Positions 42,332-51,927 of a stretch of 64,000 nucleotides of DNA are shown piece after piece (position 1 is the first letter of the stretch; each line of letters begins with the position of its first letter). Made by a program: the position numbers and the translations under genes. The DNA lies in contig NZ_RQHT01000014.1 in assembly GCF_004770905.1 (NCBI RefSeq), forward strand, positions 682,001 through 746,000. Direction: 5' to 3'. Below the pieces are notes generated by a model. The model searched no databases. It saw nothing but the letters and a program-made list of their open reading frames with translations, and was not told where the DNA came from. The DNA comes from Leptospira bandrabouensis (GTDB taxonomy: Bacteria; Spirochaetota; Leptospiria; Leptospirales; Leptospiraceae).

Positions 42332-43552
42332 ATGCAAATCAATTCCAACTATATTCTCGTTGATACAGCAAAAGCTTTGGATTTAGCTCTGATTAATCTC
42401 AGACAGTCCAAAATCATGTCCATCGACACCGAGTCCTCCGGTTATTACACGTACTACCCCAAAGTTTGTCTCATTCAGATCAATTCTAATGGCAAAAATT
42501 ACCTGATTGACCCTCTAAAAATCACAAATTTGTCAGCTTTGGGTCCTTTGTTTGAAGATCCGAACATTCTCAAAATCTTCCATTCAGCACAAGATGATAT
42601 CAAAGCCTTAAAAAGAGACTTTGGGTTCAAATTTGTGAACACGGCAGATACAATGATCAGTTCTCGGTTATTGTCACTAGAACAAAGTTCATTGTCCCAT
42701 GTGGTAGAACATTATCATAAAGTAACACTTTCTAAAGTAGAACAGAAGTCTAATTGGGAAATTCGCCCCCTCCAAAAACAACAGCTAAAATACGCAGCCC
42801 TCGATACCGCATATTTAGAATCCATTTGGTTAAAAATGGAAGAAGAACTCAAACGTAGATCTTTATATGATGAGGCAAAATCAGAGTTTGAATTCATAGC
42901 ATCTGAAGAGTATGTTGCCAAAGAAGGAGAAGGATTCTCCCTTGGAAAATTTCCTGATATTCTAAATTTCACTCCTCTCGAAAGAAGAAAGATTTTAGAA
43001 CTTCTTCGTTACCGCGACGAAAAAGCAAAACGAATCAACAAAGCAAGTTTCCGCGTTTTTAATAATGACAAACTCTCTCAAGCAGTCAAAGAACAACCTA
43101 ACGAAGACAAATGTATCGAATGGTTTGGTAAAAAAGACGGATCAGAAATCTACAAACTGTTAATAGCAGAATATAGTGATCCAATTGATACCTCAGAACT
43201 TTCGAAACGTCACGGGGAAGATCTAAACGAAGAAGAGAATCATAAATTCGAAAACGCTAAAAAATGGCGACTTCGCATTATGCGCGCTAGACGAATGGAA
43301 CATTCTCTTCTGCCTTCCAACAAACAACTTATCGTTATTTTACGAGCAGCACCCAAAAACTTGGAAGAACTAAAAGCATTACATGTATTTTCCGATTGGA
43401 AAGTACAAAACTATGGTCCTAGTTTACTTGCTGCCATCCAAGGACTTCCTTTTGATTCGATGATCAACCGTTTGGTGGCCATTCGTTCCAAAGAAGCATT
43501 TGTTGCCAAACGTAGGAAAAAACAAAACCAAAACTCGAAAGACGAGGGTTGA
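42332..43552 (+). CDS. rnd: Ribonuclease D
   Basis: 406 residues. DEDD-type 3'-5' exonuclease acting on tRNA and other structured RNAs. The acidic residues are in SIDTESSG (D, E), FHSAQDDIKAL (D) and YAALDTAYLESIW (D plus Tyr). HRDC-type helical domains follow, the second one around LLPSNKQLIVILRAAPKNLEEL (split here: SNKQLIVILR). The ATG is directly preceded by an in-frame TAG and has no ribosome binding site, yet the family alignment requires this start. It is divergent from purF with only 41 bases between. Confidence 0.93.
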   Translation: MQINSNYILVDTAKALDLALINLRQSKIMSIDTESSGYYTYYPKVCLIQINSNGKNYLIDPLKITNLSALGPLFEDPNILKIFHSAQDDIKALKRDFGFKFVNTADTMISSRLLSLEQSSLSHVVEHYHKVTLSKVEQKSNWEIRPLQKQQLKYAALDTAYLESIWLKMEEELKRRSLYDEAKSEFEFIASEEYVAKEGEGFSLGKFPDILNFTPLERRKILELLRYRDEKAKRINKASFRVFNNDKLSQAVKEQPNEDKCIEWFGKKDGSEIYKLLIAEYSDPIDTSELSKRHGEDLNEEENHKFENAKKWRLRIMRARRMEHSLLPSNKQLIVILRAAPKNLEELKALHVFSDWKVQNYGPSLLAAIQGLPFDSMINRLVAIRSKEAFVAKRRKKQNQNSKDEG

Positions 43553-44172
43553 TGTTACCCTACCAGTCCTTTGTAGAAAAACTTTCAAGGGACTTCGAGG
43601 CAATTCCTGACACATCAGAAATCAAGTCAGGAGTGATTTTTCCTTTGTTCGGATCCAAAGATACAGCAGAAGGTATCATTCTTACAGAACGTTCCAAACA
43701 TCTAAAATCTCACCCTGGCCAAATTTCATTTCCGGGTGGGGTTAAGGAAAAACAAGATCCCAATCTCCTAGTCACGGCTCTTCGGGAATGGGAAGAAGAG
43801 ATGGGAGTCCATCGTTCTACCTTAAATGTCCTTGGAAAACTAGAAGGTCTCCATACAAGAACCGGTTTTCATATTACCCCGTTTTTAGCCATTTATGAAG
43901 GGGATTTGAGCTTTCCGCATAATACAGAGGAAGTGGACCGGGTCATCCTCCTTCCCTTTTCCGACCTTTGGACCATACCTTTTTATGCCATCCAAGTCCC
44001 GGGCCGGGAACATTTTGCTTATTATTTTGATTTAGGTGACGGTCTCCTTTGGGGTGCAACCTGCGAAATGATTTTGCGATTCCTACGAGAACATTCCTCC
44101 TTTGACAGGACCCCTCTTCTTGTGAAACCAAACCTTCTGAAACCTCCTTTTTTAGATCCCAAATCTCTCTAA
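43552..44172 (+). CDS. CoA pyrophosphatase-type Nudix hydrolase
   Basis: 206 residues. Nudix fold with the CoA-pyrophosphatase (UPF0035) extension LTERSKHLKSHPGQISFPGG just before the Nudix box, GGVKEKQD ... LREWEEEMG. In the box the first acidic position is Asp instead of Glu, which is seen in some family members. It probably splits CoA or related dinucleotides. The ATG overlaps the last base of the RNase D stop. The VWA gene begins 32 bases after the stop. Confidence 0.9.
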   Translation: MLPYQSFVEKLSRDFEAIPDTSEIKSGVIFPLFGSKDTAEGIILTERSKHLKSHPGQISFPGGVKEKQDPNLLVTALREWEEEMGVHRSTLNVLGKLEGLHTRTGFHITPFLAIYEGDLSFPHNTEEVDRVILLPFSDLWTIPFYAIQVPGREHFAYYFDLGDGLLWGATCEMILRFLREHSSFDRTPLLVKPNLLKPPFLDPKSL

Positions 44173-44204
44173 GGTCAATTCCCGTTTTCGCCGATGGTGT
44201 ACAG

Positions 44205-45278
44205 GTGCGGAAAAAAAATAAAAACCAAGGACAATCTTCGATCCGATTTTCTGTCTTTGTTGGTTGTATTTTATTTTTACTTTCCAATTTTCCCCTTTCG
44301 GCCCAATCACAACCTAATAAACGATATGTGTTTATCTTAGATGCCAGTGGCTCTATGGCTGAAAAATGGGATGGGAAAACAAGGATGGCGGTTGCCAAAG
44401 AAAAACTTTTACAAGTTCTTGGTGGTCTTCCCAAAGATGTGAGTGTGGGTCTTGTCGCTTACGGTAACCGAATTGCAGGTTGTTCCTCAGCCAGATTGTA
44501 CCACCCCATCCAACGAGGGGCCGCATCCCTTGTTAGTCAAAAAATTTCTAACATTGTTCCTGCAGGATCTACTCCCATTGCCCAAACCTTAAGTGTTGTG
44601 GGAGAATTTCTTTTGAATGATGTACAAGAAACTGAAATTATTTTTATCTCGGATGGTGTGGAAAGTTGTGACGGGGATCCCAAAGCAGTACTGTACCAAT
44701 TGAAAAATTCTGGAAAAAAATTTCGTTTGCAAGTGTTAGGGATTGATATTGATCCACAAGGAGAAGAAGATCTAAAAAGACTTTCGATTCTTGGAGATGG
44801 ACATTATTATTCTTTAAAACGTCCCGAAGATTACGATTCTTCTTTTAAACGGATCTTTTATAAATCCGAAGGGGAACAGGCTCTGGTCTCTGAAACCACC
44901 AAATCCCAAACAAACCTACCCACAAATTCCCAAAACGAAATCAAAATTTTAAATATTCTACCTTATGAAGACGGATCTGAATCCGGTTACATTCTAAATT
45001 ACGAATATAGTGGCCAAACCAACACTTCTTATATGGTTCAATTATATGTTTTTCCAGAGGAAGAAAAACAAAGAAGTTTTCCCATTCCACCTTTGCGAGA
45101 ACGTAGGATGGGTGACCTCACCAAACACCAAGTTGCCTTCCAAACGGGACCAGAGGGAAAGGGACATTGGATCTTTCGATTGCCCACAGGAAAAAGGATG
45201 CGAGCCTCTGCAGAATTATGGGATTTAACAGGAATTCCGAAAATTCTTGCCATTTCCGAAGAAAAACCCGTTCAGTAG
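44205..45278 (+). CDS. Exported von Willebrand factor A-domain protein
   Basis: 357 residues from a GTG start. Signal peptide (about 1-33, ending LSAQ), then a VWA domain (about 40-220) with a complete metal site: DASGSM, the Thr in AGSTPIAQT, and the Asp in FISDGVESC. The domain resembles Ca-activated chloride-channel-type VWA proteins. A 100-residue beta-rich C-terminal part follows, with no known match. VWA domains mediate metal-dependent protein binding; the partner is unknown. It lies between the Nudix gene and a TPR-like gene on the same strand. Confidence 0.88.
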   Translation: MRKKNKNQGQSSIRFSVFVGCILFLLSNFPLSAQSQPNKRYVFILDASGSMAEKWDGKTRMAVAKEKLLQVLGGLPKDVSVGLVAYGNRIAGCSSARLYHPIQRGAASLVSQKISNIVPAGSTPIAQTLSVVGEFLLNDVQETEIIFISDGVESCDGDPKAVLYQLKNSGKKFRLQVLGIDIDPQGEEDLKRLSILGDGHYYSLKRPEDYDSSFKRIFYKSEGEQALVSETTKSQTNLPTNSQNEIKILNILPYEDGSESGYILNYEYSGQTNTSYMVQLYVFPEEEKQRSFPIPPLRERRMGDLTKHQVAFQTGPEGKGHWIFRLPTGKRMRASAELWDLTGIPKILAISEEKPVQ

Positions 45279-45307
45279 AACCCTAGTTTCAACCGAAATT
45301 GATAGTA

Positions 45308-45844
45308 ATGAGACAGAATTCTACAGTATGGAATCTTTTCAAACGGGCCATTTCTGCTCTGGGAATCCTCGTTTTTCTGGGTTTTTTGCCCCTTACTCTT
45401 TCCGCAGAACGTTCCATCAGTCAAATTTTTGCCAATGAACGCACCAAACAAGGTGATCTTCTTTACCAAAAGGCGAAAGAGTTTTTGGAAGACCGAAACC
45501 ACTACCAATCTGTAGAATCATGCAAAAGTTTTCTGTTACTCTATCCGGGCCATCCCAAAACAAGAGATATTAGGAAGATTTTAAGTTCCAACTACCGCAT
45601 GACGGGAGATATTTTAGCTCTTGCGGAAAATGAACTAAAAACTTATAAAGAATTTCCCAACACAGAAGAAGGGCTCGAATCCTACCTAATTTCAGGAAAA
45701 GCCTTTGTGCGTATGGGCCGGGAAGATAAAGCCTATCAGATTTTTCAGGACATTATCAAAAATACGTATTCTAGCAAAATTGCACAAGAAGCGGAATTAG
45801 AACTGACTCAGATGGAAATTTTAGGAGAGAGTAAAAATAAGTAA
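45308..45844 (+). CDS. Exported TPR-like protein
   Basis: 178 residues. A signal peptide (about 1-33, ending LTLSAE) is followed by helical repeats resembling the BamD/YbgF type: DLLYQKAKEFLEDRNHYQSV, SFLLLYPGHPKTRDIRKILS and KTYKEFPNTEEGLESYLISG, where xxxxPxxxxxxxA-like turns recur. It probably scaffolds other envelope proteins. The ATG at 45308 is chosen over a TTG nine bases upstream; neither has a clear ribosome binding site. It follows the VWA gene by 29 bases. Confidence 0.78.
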   Translation: MRQNSTVWNLFKRAISALGILVFLGFLPLTLSAERSISQIFANERTKQGDLLYQKAKEFLEDRNHYQSVESCKSFLLLYPGHPKTRDIRKILSSNYRMTGDILALAENELKTYKEFPNTEEGLESYLISGKAFVRMGREDKAYQIFQDIIKNTYSSKIAQEAELELTQMEILGESKNK

Positions 45845-45922
45845 TTTTTACGAAAATATTGCCCTAGGGATCTCCGATAATAAACTAGGCACGTTGAGCA
45901 AAAAGGGTTCAGAGATTTAAGA

Positions 45923-47134
45923 ATGTCGTTTTTTCAAATGGTTACTTTCCCAGCGAACTCCTACATCATTGTAGAGGGGAAAAAGGATGCGAACAATTTC
46001 TATATCATCCGTGAGGGGAAGGTACGTGTTACACGCGAGACTGCTGTTGTCGGAGAAGATCCCAACCAAGTTTTAGGACCTGGTGACTTCTTTGGTGTGG
46101 TTGCGGCCATGAGCCAACATCCACAAATCGAATCTGCTACTTCCCTTACTAATGTATCTTTAATCTCTGTTAGTTATGACCAGTTTGGAACTCTAATCCA
46201 AAAGTCTACGGCAGTTGCTATGAATATCATTCGTTTCTTCTCCATGAAGTTACGACAATTTGATACTACAATCACTCGTTTATCCTTTCGCAATGCTGTC
46301 GAAGAAGATCCAAACGAACTTTTTAAAATTGGTGAATATTACTTCCAACAACAGAATTCTTCACATGCGACTTTCGCATACCAAAGTTATCTAAAACATC
46401 TTCCGAATGGACAGTTTGTACCGCAGGCAAAGTTGCGATTACAAACCATGAACCAACCATTCCAATCTCCTCCCATTGATTACACAAAATTCAATCGGAA
46501 CTATAAAGATAGTGAGATGATCTTTTGTGAACATGAACCGGGTAAGGAATTATTTATCTTACAAAGTGGAAAGGTAAAAATTTCCAAAATCGTAAACCAA
46601 AACGAGGTGATGCTCGCTGTTCTCCAAGCAGGAGATATTTTTGGAGAGATGGCCATCCTTGATAACAAACCTCGCTCTGCTTCGGCAGTGGCTGCAGGTG
46701 ATGTGGAACTTCTTGCCATCAACAAAGCCAACTTTGAAGGGATGGTGAAAGCACAACCGCAATTGGCAACAAGGCTTATCACTCTCCTTTCTGAAAGAAT
46801 TTGGATTGCTTACAAACAATTAGCAAACTTACTCCTCAAAGATCCTCAAGGCCGTATCGTTGATACACTGATGACCTTGGCCGAAAAAAATCGAATCAAA
46901 GTGGCTCCCAAACAAGCTTATAATTTTGAAATCGGAACCAAAGACCTTCTCAAAATGGTGGGTCTTACTGATCCAAAAGACGAACTGATCATATCTGATA
47001 TCATGAAAAATAATAAATTTATTCGGATGGATATGGGAAAAATTGTTTGTTCAGACATGGCAGAACTAGAAAAACTCGTCCAATTCTATCATAAAAAGGC
47101 TAATATGGAGAATAAGCTAAAGAAGCTGAAATAA
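45923..47134 (+). CDS. Protein with two cyclic-nucleotide-type domains and a winged helix
   Basis: 403 residues. Two cNMP-binding folds in tandem (about 5-115 and 190-300) are separated by a TPR-like helical segment; the second has the classic GDIFGEMAILDNKPRSASAVA phosphate cassette in which GEMAILDNKPRSASA supplies the Arg, while the first (GDFFGVVAAMSQHPQIESAT) lacks it. A Crp-type C-terminal region (about 305-390) has LLKDPQGRIVDTLM. It may sense a cyclic nucleotide through the second domain only. The regulatory target is unknown. It has a STAS gene 48 bases downstream. Confidence 0.88.
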   Translation: MSFFQMVTFPANSYIIVEGKKDANNFYIIREGKVRVTRETAVVGEDPNQVLGPGDFFGVVAAMSQHPQIESATSLTNVSLISVSYDQFGTLIQKSTAVAMNIIRFFSMKLRQFDTTITRLSFRNAVEEDPNELFKIGEYYFQQQNSSHATFAYQSYLKHLPNGQFVPQAKLRLQTMNQPFQSPPIDYTKFNRNYKDSEMIFCEHEPGKELFILQSGKVKISKIVNQNEVMLAVLQAGDIFGEMAILDNKPRSASAVAAGDVELLAINKANFEGMVKAQPQLATRLITLLSERIWIAYKQLANLLLKDPQGRIVDTLMTLAEKNRIKVAPKQAYNFEIGTKDLLKMVGLTDPKDELIISDIMKNNKFIRMDMGKIVCSDMAELEKLVQFYHKKANMENKLKKLK

Positions 47135-47182
47135 CTTCTTGCCAGCATTCCTCTCCTGACTTATGTTAGAGGCCACGGAAAT

Positions 47183-47488
47183 ATGAGCGATAAGATACTA
47201 GTTGAAGAAAAGGGAAATACGATCCGCGTTCGTTTTATGGATCAAATTCTCGACGGAAATGCACCGGAGTTGCGGGAAATTTTAGCGGAGATTCTGGAAA
47301 AGAATGTTCAAGAAATTTCTTTGGATTTAGAGAAAGTAGTCATTGTGAGTTCTCTCGGAATTTCTCGTTTGTTATCATTCAAAAACAAAGCCGATGAAAA
47401 AAAGATGACAGTGAAAATTGTCAACATCCAAGAAAAACTAAAAGAGACATTGAAGAAATTGATGTTGGATCAGTTTTTTGGTCTTTAA
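47183..47488 (+). CDS. STAS-domain anti-anti-sigma-factor-like protein
   Basis: 101 residues, a single STAS domain like SpoIIAA/RsbV. The switch region reads VVIVSSLGISRLLSF; the serine at the usual phosphorylation position is preserved in the SSLGI motif. Such proteins are released from or bound to anti-sigma kinases depending on phosphorylation. No kinase or phosphatase partner is in the window. GAGG lies ten bases before the ATG. It ends the run of genes starting at rnd. Confidence 0.9.
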   Translation: MSDKILVEEKGNTIRVRFMDQILDGNAPELREILAEILEKNVQEISLDLEKVVIVSSLGISRLLSFKNKADEKKMTVKIVNIQEKLKETLKKLMLDQFFGL

Positions 47489-47538
47489 ACCGAGTTTAGA
47501 TTCTTTTCCTATTAACCCAACAACATATTCAAAATCAT

Positions 47539-47577
47539 AAACCAAGAGTTTGTCAACTGGCACAAATCTCTTGGTTT
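47539..47577. terminator. Hairpin between STAS gene and gmd
   Basis: AAACCAAGAG (47539-47548) pairs with CTCTTGGTTT (47568-47577), and inside it TTTGT pairs with ACAAA, leaving one bulged base and an eight-base loop. It lies between converging genes, so it may terminate both. Confidence 0.7.
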
Positions 47578-47628
47578 TCAATCCCAAGTTTTAGTAATAA
47601 ATTGTATTTCCAAAACTAGGGAATCTAT

Positions 47629-48645
47629 TTAAAATCCTTGGTCCTTTAAATCAGCTTCCATCATGATTTTCACCAATTCTTTGAATTTCACTTTTGGCTC
47701 CCAACCTAACTGACGTTTTGCTTTTTCAGGATTTCCAATAAGGAGTTCTACTTCCGTTGGCCTGTAGTATTTTGGATCAATTTTTACTAAAACTTGGCCG
47801 GATTTTTTGTCCTTACCAACTTCTTTATCGTCTTTCCCTTCCCAAACTACTTCGAAACCGGCAATTTTATAAGCCTCTTCGATAAACTCACGAACTGTAT
47901 GTGTTTCATTGGTTGCTACTACATAATCGTCAGGAGTGTCTTTTTGTAACATCATCCACATCATTTCTACGTAATCAGGAGCATATCCCCAATCGCGTTT
48001 GGAATCAATGTTACCCATAGTGATATGAGGAAGTTTTCCTGCTTTCACAGCAGCCACTCCAAGTGTGATTTTTCTTGTCACAAAGGTTTCTCCACGTCTT
48101 GGAGATTCGTGGTTAAATAAAATTCCATTGGATGCGTGCAATTTGTACGCTTCACGATAATTGACTACAGCCCAATATGCATAAAGTTTAGCCACAGCAT
48201 AAGGTGAACGCGGATAAAATGGTGTTTTTTCAGTTTGTGGCACTTCTTGGACAAGGCCGTAAAGTTCCGAAGTAGATGCTTGGTAAAATCGGGAATTGAT
48301 TCCTGTTTGTTTAATCGCATCTAAGATTCGTAATGTTCCCACCGCATCCACTTCTGCCGTGTATTCAGGGACTTCGAAGGAAACTTGAACATGAGATTGT
48401 GCGGCCAAGTTATAGATTTCAGTGGGTTGGATTTTTTCTAAGATTCGGTTTAGGTTCGAGGAATCTGTCATGTCTCCATAATGAAGGTGGAGATTCGGGT
48501 TTCCATGCAGGTGTTCAATGCGATTGCGATTGAAAAGGCTCGTTCTACGAACGATTCCGTGGACTTCGTATCCTTTTTGTAAGAGGAGTTCTGCCAGATA
48601 GGACCCGTCTTGGCCTGTGATTCCGGTGATGAGTGCTTTTTTCAT
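47629..48645 (-). CDS. gmd: GDP-mannose 4,6-dehydratase
   Basis: 338 residues. It makes GDP-4-keto-6-deoxymannose, precursor of GDP-fucose, GDP-rhamnose and perosamine for surface glycans. The NADP motif [19 protein letters not shown] begins at residue 7, HGIVRR lies nearby, catalytic STSELYG with Thr/Ser and Glu, and YxxxK in [12 protein letters not shown]. Length is a little shorter than the usual 345-375 of many homologues, and the C-terminus still has [12 protein letters not shown]. No fucose synthase gene is next to it. Confidence 0.96.
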   Translation of the reverse strand: MKKALITGITGQDGSYLAELLLQKGYEVHGIVRRTSLFNRNRIEHLHGNPNLHLHYGDMTDSSNLNRILEKIQPTEIYNLAAQSHVQVSFEVPEYTAEVDAVGTLRILDAIKQTGINSRFYQASTSELYGLVQEVPQTEKTPFYPRSPYAVAKLYAYWAVVNYREAYKLHASNGILFNHESPRRGETFVTRKITLGVAAVKAGKLPHITMGNIDSKRDWGYAPDYVEMMWMMLQKDTPDDYVVATNETHTVREFIEEAYKIAGFEVVWEGKDDKEVGKDKKSGQVLVKIDPKYYRPTEVELLIGNPEKAKRQLGWEPKVKFKELVKIMMEADLKDQGF

Positions 48646-48792
48646 AGATCAGGGATCAGTATTTTAAGTTTCTTCGGTAAGAAAAGGAAAAATGGGTCAG
48701 GAAGGTTAAATAATCCGAAAATTTAAGACCGATTTCCTTTTGCCATTTCCTCCATCCTGTCAACTGTGACATTTATTACAAAATTTACGTTT

Positions 48793-50106
48793 ATGTTACA
48801 TAAGAATCGAATTCCAGTCCAATATGTATTTCTCTTTTTGAGTTTCTTTTCCTTTCCTTTTGTCGTTATGGCAGAAGAAAAAACGGAACCAAAAATAGAA
48901 ACAGGTTCTCAACAGAAAAGTTCAGAGAATTCCCCGCAACCTCCGGCAGCAACGGCGCAGGTGACAACGGCATCAGAAAACAAATCCAATTGGGAAACAG
49001 GACTAGGAAAAGGAATTCGTGGCACATCTACAGACGGCAAACACAATATCCAATTAAGGTTTCGATCACAAGTCCAAGGAAACCAAAGTTTTCAACTAGA
49101 TCCATCTCAAGATACAACAAACTTTCTTGTTCGCCGTACCAGATTACAACTCAAAGCAGGATTATTCAATGATACATGGCTTGTGAACTTACAAATGGGT
49201 TTTGCCGAACGAGATATGGAAAGCCAAAGAAGGAATACATTACGTGATGCGAATATTGTCTACAACCAGTATCGTGATGTAAAAATCGCCTTTGGTCAAA
49301 TGAAAGTTCCCTTCAGTAGACAACGTTGGAATTCATCCAGTGCCTTACAAACTGTAGATAGATCATCAGTCACCGCAGAATTTAATTTAGATCGTGATGT
49401 GGGAACTTATCTTTTTTCGGAAGATCTTTTTGGCAGCAAACGAATGTTTGCTTACTACTTAGGTGTTTTTGGTGGACAAGGGAGAAACCGAGTCGAAAGA
49501 CAAACTCCCGGTGTGTTGACTGTTGCCAGATTTATTTTTTCTCCTTTTGGTGGAATGTCAAAATCTGGTTCTGATAATGATTGGTTGTCAGAAAGTGATT
49601 TTGCCAGATACAAAGAACCAAAATTATCGATTGGTGTTTCTGGGGCTTACAATAAAAATTCCGATAGGTCACTGAGTACCCATGGTGTTGAATATAATTT
49701 TGCAAAATTCAATTATAGCCATGCTGCAGGAGATATTTATTTCAAATGGATGGGTTTTTCCTTTCAATATGAGTGGTTGTGGCGAAGAGCAAACACGGCT
49801 TATGTGGAAAAAACAGTCAACACGTCACTTTCCAGAGAATATTCCAGAAGTGGACAAGGTCATTTTGTCCAATTGGGCTACCTTTTTACAAATCAATATG
49901 AACTCAGTTTTCGATTTGGGGAATTTCGACCTTTAGGAGAAACAGATCCCAATTTGAAATATTCTCGTGAAGTGGGAGGAGCACTTTCCTATTACTTTGC
50001 AGAACATAATTTAAAATGGCAAACTGACTATTTTTATTACACAGGAACTCCCACAGCCGCAGAAGGAGACCACGTAGTTCGAACACAAATTCAGGTATTT
50101 TACTAA
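48793..50106 (+). CDS. OprO/OprP-type outer membrane porin
   Basis: About 437 residues. A signal peptide (ending VVMAEE) and a Gln/Ser-rich linker lead to a 16-stranded beta-barrel region: WETGLGKGIRGTSTDGKHNI and RRTRLQLKAGLFNDTWLVNL type strands, FGQMKVPFSRQRWNSSSALQ and a final aromatic ending with VRTQIQVFY. The family contains phosphate and pyrophosphate porins, but substrate cannot be told from sequence. A GTG at 48766 would add nine residues. Neither start has a clear ribosome binding site. A lipoprotein gene starts one base after the stop. Confidence 0.88.
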   Translation: MLHKNRIPVQYVFLFLSFFSFPFVVMAEEKTEPKIETGSQQKSSENSPQPPAATAQVTTASENKSNWETGLGKGIRGTSTDGKHNIQLRFRSQVQGNQSFQLDPSQDTTNFLVRRTRLQLKAGLFNDTWLVNLQMGFAERDMESQRRNTLRDANIVYNQYRDVKIAFGQMKVPFSRQRWNSSSALQTVDRSSVTAEFNLDRDVGTYLFSEDLFGSKRMFAYYLGVFGGQGRNRVERQTPGVLTVARFIFSPFGGMSKSGSDNDWLSESDFARYKEPKLSIGVSGAYNKNSDRSLSTHGVEYNFAKFNYSHAAGDIYFKWMGFSFQYEWLWRRANTAYVEKTVNTSLSREYSRSGQGHFVQLGYLFTNQYELSFRFGEFRPLGETDPNLKYSREVGGALSYYFAEHNLKWQTDYFYYTGTPTAAEGDHVVRTQIQVFY

Positions 50107-50107
50107 A

Positions 50108-50635
50108 ATGAACCCATTTATGAAAACATTGATCACTATACTTTTGTTAGCTTTATCTTTAGAACAATGTAAAACACAAAGGGAAGATAAAATTAAAGAA
50201 ACACAGACGAAATGCCTGCAAACTTTGTATTTGGCTAGTTTGAATGCAGGAAAATCTGGTTTTAGTGGAAGTTTCCAATTTTTAGGTTCTTGTTCTGCTA
50301 CTTCTAACGACTCACCATCTTGTACGGAACAATATGGCTTGGTGAAAGAAGAAATCTCTTGTCCATTGGGATTTACAAAGTCCTCCTCCAAATGTTCTAT
50401 CCAAAACCTAGTGGGAGTATGTCGTTACCAACCCAACGGAGATACAACCAAAGTCACTACAGTGGTATATGCAAAACCAAATGATACAAGGGAAGCTGCC
50501 ATCGCCAACTGTCAATCCTATGGAACAGGTTCCCAATTTACAGAAACCTATTTGAATCCAGGAGATAAATCCACTTCGCTTGATACCATTCTTACAAACG
50601 GTTATCTTTGTATCGATAAAGCACAAAAAAACTAA
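50108..50635 (+). CDS. Cysteine-rich lipoprotein
   Basis: 175 residues. The signal peptide ends in LSLEQC (residue 21). The mature part has eleven more cysteines, with motifs GSCSATSNDSPSCTEQYG and GVCRYQPNGDTTKV, so it is probably a disulphide-rich extracytoplasmic protein. I recognise no family. It follows the porin by one base and probably belongs to that operon. Its last four bases overlap the converging DUF1501 gene. Confidence 0.75.
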   Translation: MNPFMKTLITILLLALSLEQCKTQREDKIKETQTKCLQTLYLASLNAGKSGFSGSFQFLGSCSATSNDSPSCTEQYGLVKEEISCPLGFTKSSSKCSIQNLVGVCRYQPNGDTTKVTTVVYAKPNDTREAAIANCQSYGTGSQFTETYLNPGDKSTSLDTILTNGYLCIDKAQKN

Positions 50636-51918
50636 AACAAACCTTCATAGACTTTGGCTTTCTTCGTGGTCAATAAAAACGGACGGCCAAAGGAGTTGGT
50701 AAGTACACCTTCGGGGTTGACTCCTGCTGCTTGGTAAATGGTGGCAATGAGATCTCTTACATGAAGCGATTCCTTTGGATTTAGAGGTTTGGAACCTGTT
50801 TCATCAGTTTCCCCTAACACAAATCCTTTGGCAAAGGGACCACCGCCGAGCAAAGTAGACCAAACTTTCGGATGGTGGTCACGACCGTCTCTTGATCCTA
50901 CATCAGGGGTTCTTCCAAATTCACTGGTAAGAACAAATAACGTTTGTTTCATGAGACCAGTATTGTTAAGATCTTCTAACAAAGCTGCAATTCCCATGTC
51001 GGTTTCTTTCATAATTTTAGTAATTTGTGCTTTGTTTCCCGTATGTGTGTCAAATCCTCCAATGGAAATATGGATGAAAGGAACTTCCTGTGCCGCAAGA
51101 CGTTTGGCAAGTAACATCGCTTTGCCTTGCCAAGTGGTTCCGTATCGTGCCCGTGTTTTTTCCTCTTCCAAACTGATGCGAAAACTATCGATGTTTTTGG
51201 AATTGCGAAACTCTTCCGCTGCCACGAGCATATTTTTCCAATGTTTGGATTCTTTTGTCGGATAAGTTTTAGAAAACTCCTCATTCATAAAAGAAACCAA
51301 ATCTTTTCTTCGAAGAATTCGATCTTCTGCAAATTTTCCATAGGATGGATTTAGGTGTTGGATGGGTTCATCCACATTTCCAACATGATAACCAGAATAA
51401 TCGATTCCAAGGAACCCAGAGTTCCCATTTTTTCCACCACGGCCACCAATCGTCACATAACTTGGAAAATACGAAGATTTGACTTTTGCTTTTTTAGCAT
51501 AAGCTATTACAGCACCAAAATGAGGAATGTCTGGAAAGCCCATCGCTTCTGTCATTCGGTATCCTGTTCCCAATAACATTTGTGCAAAACCATGATCTCC
51601 TTCTTCACTCCATGTAGACCTAACGATTCCAATCGAATGTAATTGTTTGGCGGTAAGAGAAAACGGTTCCAATACAGATAACCCTGAGATACTGGAGTTT
51701 ACTTTTCCAAATGCACTATTCGGTTTAGGATCCAATGTATCCACATGGCTCATCCCTCCCATCATTTCAATAAAGATGACGGACTTTACTTTAGAAGGAA
51801 GGGCAATGGATTCCTCTTCTTCTTCCGCATGTAAACTTCCAAAGGGATTTGTAGAAAACAAAACGGGACTGAGTCCCAAACTGAGGATTGATTTTTTTAA
51901 AAATTCTTTGCGATCCAT
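50632..51918 (-). CDS. DUF1501 protein (sulfatase-like fold)
   Basis: 428 residues. The signal sequence has DRKEFLKKSILSLGL, similar to Tat leaders of this family but with only one arginine of the RR pair. The DUF1501 body contains VIFIEMMGGMSHVDTLDPKP, GIVRSTWSEEGDHGFAQMLLGTG (as STWSEEGDH), HISIGGFDTHTGN and LTSEFGRTPDV ... GRDHHP, all typical of this alkaline-phosphatase-superfamily group. The protein always occurs next to a DUF1549/DUF1553 cytochrome-like protein, as here. Function is undetermined; planctomycete genomes encode many such pairs. Confidence 0.9.
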   Translation of the reverse strand: MDRKEFLKKSILSLGLSPVLFSTNPFGSLHAEEEEESIALPSKVKSVIFIEMMGGMSHVDTLDPKPNSAFGKVNSSISGLSVLEPFSLTAKQLHSIGIVRSTWSEEGDHGFAQMLLGTGYRMTEAMGFPDIPHFGAVIAYAKKAKVKSSYFPSYVTIGGRGGKNGNSGFLGIDYSGYHVGNVDEPIQHLNPSYGKFAEDRILRRKDLVSFMNEEFSKTYPTKESKHWKNMLVAAEEFRNSKNIDSFRISLEEEKTRARYGTTWQGKAMLLAKRLAAQEVPFIHISIGGFDTHTGNKAQITKIMKETDMGIAALLEDLNNTGLMKQTLFVLTSEFGRTPDVGSRDGRDHHPKVWSTLLGGGPFAKGFVLGETDETGSKPLNPKESLHVRDLIATIYQAAGVNPEGVLTNSFGRPFLLTTKKAKVYEGLF

Positions 51919-51927
51919 GAAAATTCC

